DNA from: Croceibacterium segetis
Lineage (GTDB): Bacteria > Pseudomonadota > Alphaproteobacteria > Sphingomonadales > Sphingomonadaceae
NCBI RefSeq assembly: GCF_011320115.1
Contig: NZ_JAANOZ010000009.1
Coordinates: 1-64,000, forward strand
Length of the DNA: 64,000 nt
Direction of reading: 5' to 3'
The translations under genes were made by a program, and so were the position numbers. Positions 16,832 through 25,729 of the stretch are shown here, one piece after another; position 1 is the first letter of the stretch; the number at the start of each line of letters is the position of its first letter. The notes below the pieces were generated by a model. The model had not been told where the DNA came from, made no database searches, and saw only the letters and a program-made list of their open reading frames with translations.

Positions 16832-18028
16832 ATGGGCGACGGGACCGACCAGATTGCGGACATCGCGGTGCCGGCCGATCCACCGCCGCGCCGGCGCGCG
16901 CTGACCTTCGCCGCGCAGGAACTGCGGCTGATCTCGGCGCTCGTGCTGCTGCTCGCCATCGGGCTGTTCCTGGCATTGCCGTTCGTGCTGTCGATCGGCG
17001 CCGTCGTGTTTCTGCCGGTCGTGACCGCGATGATGCTGACGATCGTGCTCTCGCCGCTGGCCGACCGGCTGGCCCAGGGCGGGCTGCCGAACGTCCTCGC
17101 CTCGCTGGTTTCGCTGCTCGTATTCCTCGCCATCGTAGTGCTCGCCCTCACCGCGGTGCTGCGTCCGGCGGTCGGCATGTACGACGAAGTGCCGGCGATG
17201 ATCGACCGCATCGGCGAGCACTTCAGCCATCTGCAGCACAATTTTCGCTGGGTGACGCAGCTCAATCACCAGTTGACCAACCTCACGGGCAACGGCGGGC
17301 GGCGCGAGGTCGTCCTGGCCAGCCCGTCGATGCTCGAGCAGGTCGCTTTCGCAACGCCGACGGTCGTTCTCGAGGTGCTGCTCACCTTCCTGATGGCGTT
17401 CTTCATGATCGAGGCGCGCGTGCGCGTGCGCCGGCGGCTGCTGCTCGACCGCCAGCATGTCGGCGCGAGCCTCAAGGTCGCACGGGTGATCCGCGACGTG
17501 CAGGATCGCGTTGCCGCCTACATTCTCACTGTCGGGTTGATTAATTTCGGCATCGGCGTGATCGTCGCGCTCGGCGCCTGGGGCCTCGGCCTCGACGCGC
17601 CGATCATGTGGGGCGGGCTCGCCGCGCTGCTCAACTTCATGCCGTATATCGGCCCGCTGACGATGATCGGCCTGCTGGCGCTGTTCGGCATTGGCACGAA
17701 CACCTCGCCGCTGGTCGGGGCGATACCGGCGCTGTGCTACCTCGGCCTGCACGCGATCGAGTCGAACGTCGTCACGCCGTCGATCCTCGGCGCCCGCTTC
17801 ACGATGAATCCGGTGCTGATCCTGCTCGCACTGAGCTACTTCACGTGGATCTGGGGCGTCACCGGGGCGCTGCTGTCAGTGCCGATCCTGCTGACGCTGA
17901 CCGCCCTGGTCGACCACCTCGGCAAGCCCAACCTGATCGGCTTCATCTTCGGCGAGCCGCTGTTCGCGGCCAATCCGCTGGAAACGGCCGAAGAAGTCGT
18001 GGCCGAAGCCCCGGCCCCTTCGGCCTGA
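16832..18028 (+). CDS. AI-2E/PerM family transporter
   Basis: A 398-residue integral membrane protein of the AI-2E transporter (PerM, UPF0118) family, with about eight transmembrane helices: a pair near residues 32-70, then a soluble region, then clustered helices. The C-terminal half carries FMPYIGPLTMIGL and the block NVVTPSILGARFTMNP followed by WIWGVTGALLSVPIL, both typical of the family. Members export small molecules or act as Na+/H+ antiporters, and the substrate here is unknown. ATG 16832 is chosen because upstream codons lack hydrophobic or family features. Convergent with sodB. Confidence 0.85.
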   Translation: MGDGTDQIADIAVPADPPPRRRALTFAAQELRLISALVLLLAIGLFLALPFVLSIGAVVFLPVVTAMMLTIVLSPLADRLAQGGLPNVLASLVSLLVFLAIVVLALTAVLRPAVGMYDEVPAMIDRIGEHFSHLQHNFRWVTQLNHQLTNLTGNGGRREVVLASPSMLEQVAFATPTVVLEVLLTFLMAFFMIEARVRVRRRLLLDRQHVGASLKVARVIRDVQDRVAAYILTVGLINFGIGVIVALGAWGLGLDAPIMWGGLAALLNFMPYIGPLTMIGLLALFGIGTNTSPLVGAIPALCYLGLHAIESNVVTPSILGARFTMNPVLILLALSYFTWIWGVTGALLSVPILLTLTALVDHLGKPNLIGFIFGEPLFAANPLETAEEVVAEAPAPSA

Positions 18029-18034
18029 TTCTTC

Positions 18035-18646
18035 TCAGCTCGGGTATTTCCAGGCCGAGCCACGCTCGAGGTTCTCGGCGGCGAAGTCCCAGTTGAGATG
18101 GTTGTCGAGGACCGCTTTCAGGTAATCCGGCCGCACGTTCTGGTAGTCGAGGTAGTAGGCGTGCTCCCACAGGTCGATGGTCAGCAGCGGGTTCTTGCCG
18201 CTGTCGGCCAGGGTGTCGCCGTCGTGGGTCTCCTCGAGCGACAGCGTGCCGCCGTTGTCGGCCAGCCACACCCAGCCGTTCGAGAAGTGGCCCACCCCGC
18301 GCTCGACCAGCTTTGCCTTGAGCTCATCGAGCGAGCCGAACGCCGCATCGATCTTGCTCGCAAGCTCGCCCGTGGGCGTGCCGCCGCTGGGAGCGAGCGA
18401 ATTCCAGTAGAAGCCGTGGTTCCAGCTTTGCGCCGAGTTGTTGAACAGGCCCTGGTTGGAACCGCGCGCGCCGGCGATCACTTCTTCGAGGCTCTTGCCG
18501 GCGTTGTCGGTGCCTTCGACAGCCGCATTGGTCTTGTCGATATAGGCCTTGTGGTGCTTGCCGTGATGAAAGCCCAGCGTCTTCGCGCTGACCGCCGGTT
18601 GAAGCGCCTCGGGGTCATAAGGCAGCGGCATGAGTTCGAAAGCCAT
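18035..18646 (-). CDS. sodB: superoxide dismutase, Fe/Mn type
   Basis: A 203-residue cytosolic superoxide dismutase that converts superoxide to peroxide and oxygen. Metal ligands are visible: the first His in [14 protein letters not shown], a second in NHGFYWNSL, and Asp/His in [13 protein letters not shown]. The [14 protein letters not shown] and FSNGWVWL segments suggest the iron-containing SodB subgroup over Mn. ATG 18646 ([11 protein letters not shown]) fits the family; the longer frame is non-homologous. The divergent neighbour is glmM. Confidence 0.93.
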   Translation of the reverse strand: MAFELMPLPYDPEALQPAVSAKTLGFHHGKHHKAYIDKTNAAVEGTDNAGKSLEEVIAGARGSNQGLFNNSAQSWNHGFYWNSLAPSGGTPTGELASKIDAAFGSLDELKAKLVERGVGHFSNGWVWLADNGGTLSLEETHDGDTLADSGKNPLLTIDLWEHAYYLDYQNVRPDYLKAVLDNHLNWDFAAENLERGSAWKYPS

Positions 18647-18773
18647 CGGTCCGTCCTTCCTGTTGTCTGGGTCGTTCGTTTTGCCAACGCGCCGGAACGC
18701 AGCTAGTGCCGCGCTCTGTAAATCGCAATCGGCCGGTGGCAAGTTACAGCGACGCGGCACTCAAGGGGTTCGC

Positions 18774-20114
18774 ATGGCACGCAGGTATTTCGGCACCGAC
18801 GGCATCCGCGGGCGCGCCAACGACGGCGTGCTGACGCCGGAGCTGGCGATGAAGGTCGGCCAGGCCGCGGGCCGCCACTTCCTGCGCGGCGACCACAAGC
18901 ATCGGGTGATCATCGGCAAGGACACGCGCCTGTCGGGCTACATGATGGAAACCGCGCTGGTCGCCGGCTTCACCAGCGTCGGGATGGACGTGATCCTCAC
19001 CGGGCCGCTGCCGACTCCGGCGATCGCCATGCTCACCCGCGAGATGCGCGCCGATCTGGGCGTGATGATCTCGGCCAGCCACAACGCCTTTCCCGACAAT
19101 GGCATCAAGCTGTTCGGGCCCGACGGACTCAAGCTCAGCGACGAGGACGAGGAGGCGATCGAGGCGTTGATGAGCTCGAAGATTCCGCTGGCGACCGGCG
19201 GCGATGTCGGCCGCGCGCGGCGGATCGAGGATTCTCGCGGGCGCTACATCCACGCGGTCAAGAACTCGGTCGGCGACGAAGTCCGCTTCGACGGCCTCAA
19301 GGTCGTGATCGATTGCGCCAACGGCGCCGCCTACCAGGTCGCCCCGACCGCGATCTGGGAGCTCGGCGCGCAGATCTTCGCCGTCGGCGTCGAGCCCAAC
19401 GGCCTTAACATCAACGACAAGGTCGGCTCGACCGCGCTCGAGACGGTCAAGGCCAAAGTGCTCGAGGAAGGCGCCGACATCGGACTTGCCCTCGACGGCG
19501 ATGCCGACCGGCTGATCGTCGTCGACGAGAACGGCGAGACCGTCGACGGCGACCAGCTGATGGCGCTGATCGCGACCCGGATGGCCGAGGCGGGGCAGCT
19601 CAAGGGCGGCGGCGTGGTCGCCACGGTGATGAGCAACCTCGGGCTCGAGCGGTATCTCGATGGCCTCGGGTTGAACCTGGTGCGCACCGGCGTCGGCGAT
19701 CGATACGTGCTCGAGGCGATGCGCGCCGGCGGCTACAACGTCGGCGGGGAGCAGTCTGGGCACATGATCCTGCTCGACCATGCGACAACCGGCGACGGGA
19801 CGATCGCGGCGCTGCAAGTGCTCGCCGAACTGGTCCGTTCAGGCAAGAAGGCAAGCGACCTGCTGCACTTGTTCGAGCCGGTCCCGCAACTGCTGAAAAA
19901 TGTCGTTTACGCCGATGGCGATCCGCTGGCCGACGCTGCCGTCAAAGCCGCCATCGCCGAGGGCGAGCGGGCGCTCGACGGACGCGGCCGCCTGGTGATC
20001 CGCAAGTCCGGCACCGAGCCGAAGATCCGCGTGATGGCCGAAGGCGACGACGCCGGCGAGGTCGAGCGGGTGGTCGATTCGATCTGTGACGCGGTTAAGA
20101 AGGCGGCGGCATAA
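18774..20114 (+). CDS. glmM: phosphoglucosamine mutase
   Basis: A 446-residue alpha-D-phosphohexomutase that converts glucosamine-6-phosphate to glucosamine-1-phosphate for peptidoglycan and LPS. It has the opening [11 protein letters not shown], the catalytic phosphoserine Ser102 in MISASHN, the Mg-binding loop [10 protein letters not shown], the sugar-binding GGEQSGHMI and the phosphate-binding [12 protein letters not shown]. Length and motif order match GlmM. Start ATG 18774 gives [10 protein letters not shown]. It is followed without spacing by a small zinc protein and thiD, so the three are probably one transcript. Confidence 0.95.
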   Translation: MARRYFGTDGIRGRANDGVLTPELAMKVGQAAGRHFLRGDHKHRVIIGKDTRLSGYMMETALVAGFTSVGMDVILTGPLPTPAIAMLTREMRADLGVMISASHNAFPDNGIKLFGPDGLKLSDEDEEAIEALMSSKIPLATGGDVGRARRIEDSRGRYIHAVKNSVGDEVRFDGLKVVIDCANGAAYQVAPTAIWELGAQIFAVGVEPNGLNINDKVGSTALETVKAKVLEEGADIGLALDGDADRLIVVDENGETVDGDQLMALIATRMAEAGQLKGGGVVATVMSNLGLERYLDGLGLNLVRTGVGDRYVLEAMRAGGYNVGGEQSGHMILLDHATTGDGTIAALQVLAELVRSGKKASDLLHLFEPVPQLLKNVVYADGDPLADAAVKAAIAEGERALDGRGRLVIRKSGTEPKIRVMAEGDDAGEVERVVDSICDAVKKAAA

Positions 20115-20338
20115 TGCTCGAAATGCGCCCCGATTGCGAACGCTGCGGTGCGGACCTTCCGGCCGAAGCGGCGGGCGCGTTCATCTGCAGCTTCGAATGC
20201 ACCTTCTGCGCCCCTTGCGCCGAAGCGCTCGACGACGTGTGCCCGAACTGCGGCGGCGAGCTGGTCGACCGCCCCACGCGGGCGAAACGGCATCACGACA
20301 AGCACCCGCCGAGCACCCAGCGCCGGTTCAAGCGATGA
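20114..20338 (+). CDS. DUF1272 small zinc-ribbon protein
   Basis: A 74-residue protein with four CxxC-type pairs: CERCGADLP, CSFECTFCAPC and CPNCGGEL. This arrangement is the DUF1272 family, probably binding one or two zinc ions. The C-terminal tail is basic. Its ATG lies on the last base of glmM and its stop overlaps the start of thiD, so it is translationally coupled to both. No function is established. Confidence 0.85.
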   Translation: MLEMRPDCERCGADLPAEAAGAFICSFECTFCAPCAEALDDVCPNCGGELVDRPTRAKRHHDKHPPSTQRRFKR

Positions 20339-21180
20339 TCCCTCCGCCCCGCGTCCTCGCCATCGCCGGCTCCGACAGCTCGGGTGGCGCGGGGATCCAG
20401 GCAGATATCAAAACCATCACCATGCTCGGCGGCTACGCGATGACCGCGATCACCGCGGTTACGGCGCAGAATTCGGTGGGCGTTCAGGCGGTGGAGGTGC
20501 TGTCGGCGGACATGGTTGTAGCCCAGATCGACGCCTGTCTGTCGGACATCGGGGCAGACGCGATCAAGATCGGCATGCTCGGCTCGCCGGAAATTGGACA
20601 TTGCGTGGCCGAGAGGCTCGAGGGCCTTCACCTGCCGGTGGTGTTTGATCCTGTCATGGTTGCGACGAGCGGTGCGATCTTGGCGGACGAGGCCACCGTA
20701 AAGGCGTTCAAGCGCATCATGAAGCTGGCAACAGTCACAACACCAAACCTGCCCGAGCTTGAAGCGTTATCGGGAACTTCAGCCGGTCAGGAGTGGCAAA
20801 TGGCCGAGGCCGCGGAGGAGCTCGTGGATCGGCTCGGCGCGCAAGCGGTCCTTGCCAAGGGCGGGCATTGGCCCGGGGGCACAATCAGGTATTCCGATGG
20901 CCGTGTGGCCTCTACTGACGGTCTCATTTTCGACGTTTTATTTTCGCGTTCGACTGAGGGCCATTGGAACGAGTGGACTTTCGAGCATGAGCGTATCGAT
21001 ACGCAACACACGCACGGGACGGGCTGCACGCTGTCGAGTGCTATCGCCGTCGGTCTCGGCAACGGCTTTCCTTTGAATGGTGCGGTGAAAGCAGGGATCG
21101 ATTTCCTTCAGGCTGCCCTCAAAGGCGCCCCCGGCTTCGGTTCCGGGCACGGCCCGATGGGCCACCACGCGGTACGCTAA
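20335..21180 (+). CDS. thiD: hydroxymethylpyrimidine/phosphomethylpyrimidine kinase
   Basis: A 281-residue ribokinase-fold kinase that phosphorylates HMP and HMP-phosphate in thiamine synthesis. Signatures are AIAGSDSSGGAGIQADIKT at the N-terminus, TAVTAQNSVGV, VFDPVMVATSG, TPNLPELEALSG and the anion-hole motif HGTGCTLSSA. The insert SRSTEGHWNEWTFEHERID before that motif is somewhat longer than usual. Bases from about 20640 to 21110 are less GC-rich than the surroundings, so this part of the gene may have a different history. Start ATG 20335 overlaps the stop of the DUF1272 gene. Confidence 0.93.
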   Translation: MIPPPRVLAIAGSDSSGGAGIQADIKTITMLGGYAMTAITAVTAQNSVGVQAVEVLSADMVVAQIDACLSDIGADAIKIGMLGSPEIGHCVAERLEGLHLPVVFDPVMVATSGAILADEATVKAFKRIMKLATVTTPNLPELEALSGTSAGQEWQMAEAAEELVDRLGAQAVLAKGGHWPGGTIRYSDGRVASTDGLIFDVLFSRSTEGHWNEWTFEHERIDTQHTHGTGCTLSSAIAVGLGNGFPLNGAVKAGIDFLQAALKGAPGFGSGHGPMGHHAVR

Positions 21181-22088
21181 TCCTTGATCTTGTAGAACCT
21201 GGCGATGTGCTTCCACGCGTCTTCGGCTGTCTCGCACCACTGAAACAGCTCGAGGTCGCGTCGCGCGATCGTGCCTTCCTCGCACAGTGCCTCGAAGTTG
21301 ACCACGCGGTCCCAGAACTCGCGGCCGAACAGCAGGATCGGGATCGGCTTCATCTTGCCGGTCTGGATCAACGTCAGCGTCTCGAAGAACTCATCGAAGG
21401 TGCCGAACCCGCCCGGAAACACCGCCACCGCTCGCGCGCGCAGCAGGAAATGCATCTTGCGCAGAGCGAAGTAGTGGAAGTGGAACGACAGATACGGGGT
21501 GACATAAGGGTTCGGCGCCTGCTCGTGCGGCAGGACGATGTTGAGGCCGATCGATTCCGCCCCGGCGTCACTCGCGCCGAGGTTGGCCGCTTCCATGATC
21601 GACGGGCCGCCGCCGGAGCAGATCACGAATTGCCGTTCACCATGCTCGACGATCGACTTCTCGCTGACCATCCGCGCGAGGCGGTAGGCCTCGGCGTAGT
21701 ATTTGGCTTTGGCGGCCAGGCTCTCGACGACCTTGCGCTCGGATTCGGGCAAGTCCTTGGCTCCGGCGAGCGCGGTTTCGACCGCACCGGGCGGCGGAAT
21801 GCGCGCCGAGCCGTACATCACCAGGGTCGAGCCCACCCCGGCCTCGTCGAGCAGCATCTCCGGCTTCAGCAGCTCGAGCTGAAAGCGCACCGGGCGCAGC
21901 TCTTCGCGGAGCAGGAAATCGGTATCGGCGAAGGCGAGGCGATACGCCGGGTGGCGCGTCTGCGGTGTATCGGTCGGCGCCCGTTCGGCGAAGCCCGCTT
22001 CCTGTTCGGCACGGTAGAATTTGCGTACCGTCAACTCGCGGTCGTCGTCGCCCGGCTTATCCTTATCCACGCTTGTTCCTTCGTCCAT
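21177..22088 (-). CDS. LOG-family Rossmann-fold protein
   Basis: A 303-residue protein of the LOG (lonely guy)/TIGR00730 family. The signature PGGFGTFDEFFE and the preceding ICSGGGPSIMEAANLGA are present, together with MYGSARIPPP. Family members hydrolyse cytokinin or nucleoside 5'-monophosphates, and the longer bacterial type has an N-terminal extension like this one. ATG 22088 is chosen because the upstream frame is antisense to other genes. It is convergent with thiD, overlapping by 4 bases. Confidence 0.85.
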   Translation of the reverse strand: MDEGTSVDKDKPGDDDRELTVRKFYRAEQEAGFAERAPTDTPQTRHPAYRLAFADTDFLLREELRPVRFQLELLKPEMLLDEAGVGSTLVMYGSARIPPPGAVETALAGAKDLPESERKVVESLAAKAKYYAEAYRLARMVSEKSIVEHGERQFVICSGGGPSIMEAANLGASDAGAESIGLNIVLPHEQAPNPYVTPYLSFHFHYFALRKMHFLLRARAVAVFPGGFGTFDEFFETLTLIQTGKMKPIPILLFGREFWDRVVNFEALCEEGTIARRDLELFQWCETAEDAWKHIARFYKIKD

Positions 22089-22140
22089 CTTGCGAGCCGA
22101 CCTAGGCGTTAGAGGCGGCGAAGAAAAGCGCTCGGTCGTA

Positions 22141-22893
22141 TCAGGGCCTCGGCGGGGTGCCACCAGTCTGCACCTGCAGCCCCTGGAGAATCTGCGCCAG
22201 GGATGCGTCCCCAGTGGCGGCCTGCTGGTCTTCGGGCGGGGCGCCGTCGGCCGCTGCGGCCTGCTGTCTGTCGAGATAGAGCGCGGCCAGCTCCTGGTTG
22301 CTTTGCAGATCGGCGTCGGGCGTGTCGCGCGAAGCGAGCCGCAGCCGCGTGGCCGGCGAGCGGCCGGCTTGCTCGTCTTCGGAGCGCTGCTCGGCGAGCA
22401 ATTGCTGCTCGGCGCTGAGTTGCGGCGGCGCGGGCGCGTTGAATTCCTGCGCCCGCAGCTCAAGGATTCGCCGGCAGCGCTCGAGTTCTTCCCTGGCCAG
22501 TTGCGGATCGCATCGATCGTGCCCGCCGAGACGCGCCACCCCTTGCGGGCGGCTGTCGGCGGTCGACGAGACCGCCGCCTGGGTTTCATCCGGAGAGGCC
22601 CCGACTTTGCTCAGCTGGGGCTGCTGGGGCGTTCTGTCTTCAGGGGAGATCTGCCGCAGCGCAGCTGTCCGCGGGACCGACGGCTGCGACGCCGCTGTCG
22701 CCCGGTCGCGCGGCTGGGGCGAGCCTTGCGGCGAATCCTCCCCGGGTGCGAGTTGATCCACGTGCGACCGATCGTTCTCGGGGAGCGAGATCGCGAATTC
22801 GTCCAGCCGGGCCGGATCGCTCGCCGCCTGCGCCAAGAGAGGCACGGAAACGCCCGCCAGCAACGTCATGGCGGCAAGGGCGGCCGCGCGCAT
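22141..22893 (-). CDS. exported protein of unknown function, last gene of curli operon
   Basis: A 250-residue protein with a clear Sec signal peptide (MRAAALAAMTLLAG, cleavage near AQA-AS). The mature part is polar and rich in Gln, Pro and Ser up to residue 110. Then comes a charged, probably helical segment with two Cys (CDPQLAREELERC) and a Gln-rich C-terminus ending LAQILQGLQVQTGG. It lacks curlin repeats and resembles none of CsgC, CsgE or CsgH that I can recognise. Its ATG overlaps the stop of the curlin gene (TGATG), so it is translationally coupled and probably serves curli assembly. Function is unknown. Confidence 0.7.
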   Translation of the reverse strand: MRAAALAAMTLLAGVSVPLLAQAASDPARLDEFAISLPENDRSHVDQLAPGEDSPQGSPQPRDRATAASQPSVPRTAALRQISPEDRTPQQPQLSKVGASPDETQAAVSSTADSRPQGVARLGGHDRCDPQLAREELERCRRILELRAQEFNAPAPPQLSAEQQLLAEQRSEDEQAGRSPATRLRLASRDTPDADLQSNQELAALYLDRQQAAAADGAPPEDQQAATGDASLAQILQGLQVQTGGTPPRP

Positions 22894-23645
22894 CACCAGC
22901 TTTGCGTCACCGCGACGGCATCGCCGCCCGACTGGCTGATGGCGAGATCGGTATGGTTGTCGCCCACCTGGGTCCACGACAACTGGTTGTTGCCGCCGGT
23001 TTGCGTGGCGGTCATCGCATTGCCCGAGCCCTCCTGCACCAGTCGCGCCTGGTTGTTGTCGCCCGACTGCGCGAGCGTCATGGCGTTGTTGTCGCCGAGC
23101 TGTGTCGCGGCAACGCCGCTGCTGACGCTCTCGCCCTGCTGGTCGAACAGCATGACGTTGCCGTTGCCCGCCTGCTGCAAAAGCGCCACCTCGGGTCCGA
23201 GGCCGGATTGGGTGAGATCGAGCTGGTTGCCGCCGCCGTCCTGGGCGACCAGCGCATAGTGTGCGCCCTCCCCCGACTGGCTCACCACGGCGCGGTTGCC
23301 GTCGCCGCTGCGCTGATCGATCCGTGCATACTGCGTGTTCGCGGTCTGCGAGATCGTCGCCAGGCCGGCGTTGCCGATCTGGGTGATGAAGGCCCCGCGA
23401 TCGTTGCCCGGGCGCGTGATGGTAAACGGGTCCGGGTGGCGATCGTAGTCGACCTTTTCGCGGGCGTTGCCTTCGGGGCTGGGATTGCCGTGATTGCCGT
23501 TGCACGGATTGCCGGTGCCGACGCCTGGACCGTCGGTGCACGGTCCGCCAGGCGTGTCCTTGCCTGTGTCCGCCTGGGCCGGGGCTGCTGCCGCGATGCT
23601 CAGGACGGTCGCCAGGATCGCGCTCGCAATCAGTCGTTTCATCAT
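22893..23645 (-). CDS. curlin-repeat amyloid subunit, 250 residues
   Basis: A secreted protein with a signal peptide (MMKRLIASAILATVLS...AQA) and a linker with two Cys (GGPCTDGPG, GNPCNGN). From about residue 85 there are roughly seven to eight curlin-type repeats of the form S-x5-Q-x-G-x-x-N-x-A, such as VVSQSGEGAHYALVAQ and LAQSGDNNQARLVQ. Such repeats stack as beta-strands in functional amyloid fibres. It is shorter than the main subunit and has an N-terminal linker, so it may be a minor subunit or nucleator. Start and stop both overlap the neighbouring genes by one base. Confidence 0.85.
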   Translation of the reverse strand: MMKRLIASAILATVLSIAAAAPAQADTGKDTPGGPCTDGPGVGTGNPCNGNHGNPSPEGNAREKVDYDRHPDPFTITRPGNDRGAFITQIGNAGLATISQTANTQYARIDQRSGDGNRAVVSQSGEGAHYALVAQDGGGNQLDLTQSGLGPEVALLQQAGNGNVMLFDQQGESVSSGVAATQLGDNNAMTLAQSGDNNQARLVQEGSGNAMTATQTGGNNQLSWTQVGDNHTDLAISQSGGDAVAVTQSW

Positions 23646-24067
23646 CAATTCTCCAGCTGCGGGCCCTGGCGGACCACGGCGCGATTGCCGCTGCCGCTCT
23701 GGTGCACGGTGGCGGCGTTGCCGTTGCCGGCCTGCGTCAACTCGGCGTCGTTGCACGCGCCGTCCTGCTTCACCTCGGCGCTCGCCGTCGCGCCCGACTG
23801 CGAAATCGCCAGCTTCTCGCCGCTACCGGACTGGACCGCGAGCGCGGCGTTGTCGTTGCCGTGCTGATCGAGCCGGATCGTTCCGTCGGGATCGCCGCGG
23901 ACGATCGTCGCGGTGTTCCCGGTGCCGCCGCGGATGATGGTCGTCGTGCCGCGATCCTGGTTAGCCATGGAAGGATCTCCCGGACAGGTCTCGGCCGCGC
24001 CGGCTAACGCCGGCAGGCACAGTCCGGCAAGGACGAGCGCACGGCGGGCGAAGAGCGGCAGAGGCAT
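23645..24067 (-). CDS. short curlin-repeat protein, CsgB-like candidate
   Basis: A 140-residue exported protein (signal peptide about residues 1-24, ALAGAAETC). It has about five degenerate curlin repeats, for example TATIVRGDPDGTIRLDQHG, AISQSGATASAEVKQ, AELTQAGNGNAATVHQ. Basic residues replace Gln in some repeats (VVRQ, IVRG), as in the C-terminal repeat of the E. coli nucleator CsgB. Two Cys (ETC and GAC) may form a disulphide. It is coupled to the 250-residue curlin downstream. A nucleator role is inference. Confidence 0.8.
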   Translation of the reverse strand: MPLPLFARRALVLAGLCLPALAGAAETCPGDPSMANQDRGTTTIIRGGTGNTATIVRGDPDGTIRLDQHGNDNAALAVQSGSGEKLAISQSGATASAEVKQDGACNDAELTQAGNGNAATVHQSGSGNRAVVRQGPQLEN

Positions 24068-24178
24068 GTTTTCTGTCCTACATCAAACACTTGAAGAGGA
24101 CCAACCCGGCCCGCGCCAAGAGGAGCGGACCGGGCAGGCCTGGCGGCGAGACGCCCGAGGGCGCCCCGCCGCTTTCAC

Positions 24179-25729
24179 TCACGAACCCTGCGTGACGGTG
24201 GCGGTGCTGTTCGAACCGCTCTGCAGGACGTTGGAGAGGTTGCCGTTCGACGACTGCAGCACGGTCGCCGTGTTGCCGTTGCCGGACTGGGTCAGGTACG
24301 AGTCGTTGTCGTCACCGGTCTGATCGACATTGGCATTGTTGCCGCTGCCGGTCTGGTCGACTGCCGAGTAGTTGGCGTCGCCCGACTGGAAAACGTCGGC
24401 AACGTCGTTGTTGCCCGACTGCGACAGGCTCGAGACGTTGTCATGACCGAGCTGGTGGACACCGCTTGCCAGGCTGATGTTGTTGCCACCCGGGAACGGC
24501 ACTTCCGAGGTCGTCGGGTAGTTGTTGTTCACGCCCGACTGGCTGATCGACGAGCTGTTGCCCGAACCGGCCTGCTCGACGAATGCTGCGGTGTTGGTAC
24601 CGGAGGCAAGAACGCCGGAAGCGTTGTTGCTGCCGCCCTGCTGGATGAACGCGAAGTTCGAGGCACCGGTGGTGGTCACGCTCGAGCTCAGCACGTCACC
24701 GACCTGCTGCACGTCGACATAGCTCGAGAAGTTCGGATCGTTGAGGATCGGCTCACCGAGTTCGGTCGAAGTGTAGCCCCCGCTGCCGGCGGCCGAGTTC
24801 TGCGAGATGCCCGACGAGTTGCCGTTGCCGGTCTGGGTCACGCGCGCCGCGTTGTTGGCCGCCAGCTGGGTAACCGCCGAGCCGTTGTTGTTGCCGCTCT
24901 GAGTGACCACGGCGGCATTGTTGTTGGCTTGCTGGTCGACGCTGGAGTCGTTCGTGTCGCCCGACTGGTCGACGGTCGCCGAGTCGGCGTCACCCGCCTG
25001 CGTCACGTACGAGGTCTGGTTCTGCGAAGCATCGTGCTGCGTCACCGTGGCGGTACCATTGCTGCCGATCTGGCTGACTCCGCTGATGCCGAAGATCCCG
25101 GTCTGTGAGACGGTGGCGGTGTTGCCGCCGCCGCCGGCCTGGGCGACGGTGGAGGTGTTGCCGTACGAATTGTCGCCGCCGTTATCGAGGCCCTGGGTCA
25201 CGTTGGCGATGTTGCCGTCGCTCGACTGGTCGACCGACGAGGTCTGGAAGTCGTCGAATTGCGACACGCTGGCAGTGTTGCCGTTGCCCGACTGGTTGAT
25301 GCCCGACGTGTTGGCGAGCGCCGAGGTGGCGGTCTTCTGCGTCACCGTGGCGGCGTTGTCGTTGCCGCCCTGGGTGATGCTCGACACGCTGATCGGCGCC
25401 GCGCCCGGAGGATAGCTGCCCCCTTCGGCCGACGGTCCGCCCGGATAGAGGCTGCCGTCGTCTTCCTGCGTCTGCACGGTAGCAGTGTTGCCGGTGCCGG
25501 TCTGGCTGATGCTCGACGAGCCGCCGGTGGTGCCGTTCTGGTTGACCAGCGCGGTGTTGTTGGCGTTCTGCTGATCGATGCTCGACACGTCGTTCGAGCC
25601 GGTCTGGTTGACCGTGGCCGTCTGGGCGTCGCCGCTCTGGCTGACGTTGGACGTGTTGTCCTGCGCCATGGCCGGCGCGGCGACGAACAGCGCCGCTACG
25701 GACGCCGAGGTAAGAAGAATCCTTTTCAT
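24179..25729 (-). CDS. csgA: major curlin subunit, about twenty repeats (CsgA-like)
   Basis: A 516-residue secreted amyloid subunit, more than three times the length of E. coli CsgA (about 150). A signal peptide (MKRILLTSASVAALFV...AMA) is followed by about twenty repeats of S-x5-Q-x-G-x-x-N-x-A-x-V, such as GINQSGNGNTASVSQ and VDQTGDDNDSYLTQ. Two non-repeat insertions interrupt them: one near DDGSLYPGGPSAEGG and one near LGEPILNDPNFSSY. The acidic, Asn/Gln/Ser/Thr-rich composition suits an extracellular fibre. The gene is preceded by a 466-base gap after csgG and followed by a 111-base gap, so it may be transcribed separately. Confidence 0.88.
   Translation of the reverse strand: MKRILLTSASVAALFVAAPAMAQDNTSNVSQSGDAQTATVNQTGSNDVSSIDQQNANNTALVNQNGTTGGSSSISQTGTGNTATVQTQEDDGSLYPGGPSAEGGSYPPGAAPISVSSITQGGNDNAATVTQKTATSALANTSGINQSGNGNTASVSQFDDFQTSSVDQSSDGNIANVTQGLDNGGDNSYGNTSTVAQAGGGGNTATVSQTGIFGISGVSQIGSNGTATVTQHDASQNQTSYVTQAGDADSATVDQSGDTNDSSVDQQANNNAAVVTQSGNNNGSAVTQLAANNAARVTQTGNGNSSGISQNSAAGSGGYTSTELGEPILNDPNFSSYVDVQQVGDVLSSSVTTTGASNFAFIQQGGSNNASGVLASGTNTAAFVEQAGSGNSSSISQSGVNNNYPTTSEVPFPGGNNISLASGVHQLGHDNVSSLSQSGNNDVADVFQSGDANYSAVDQTGSGNNANVDQTGDDNDSYLTQSGNGNTATVLQSSNGNLSNVLQSGSNSTATVTQGS

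Noticed and set aside
24443-25415. Long open frames antisense to the curlin gene
   Set aside because: They arise from the skewed codon use of Asn/Gln/Ser/Thr repeats in high-GC DNA and show no protein-like features.
24179-25729. Tandem repeats that could be mistaken for a CRISPR array
   Set aside because: The repeats are in-frame codons of curlin repeats with variable sequence and no unique spacers; there are no cas genes.
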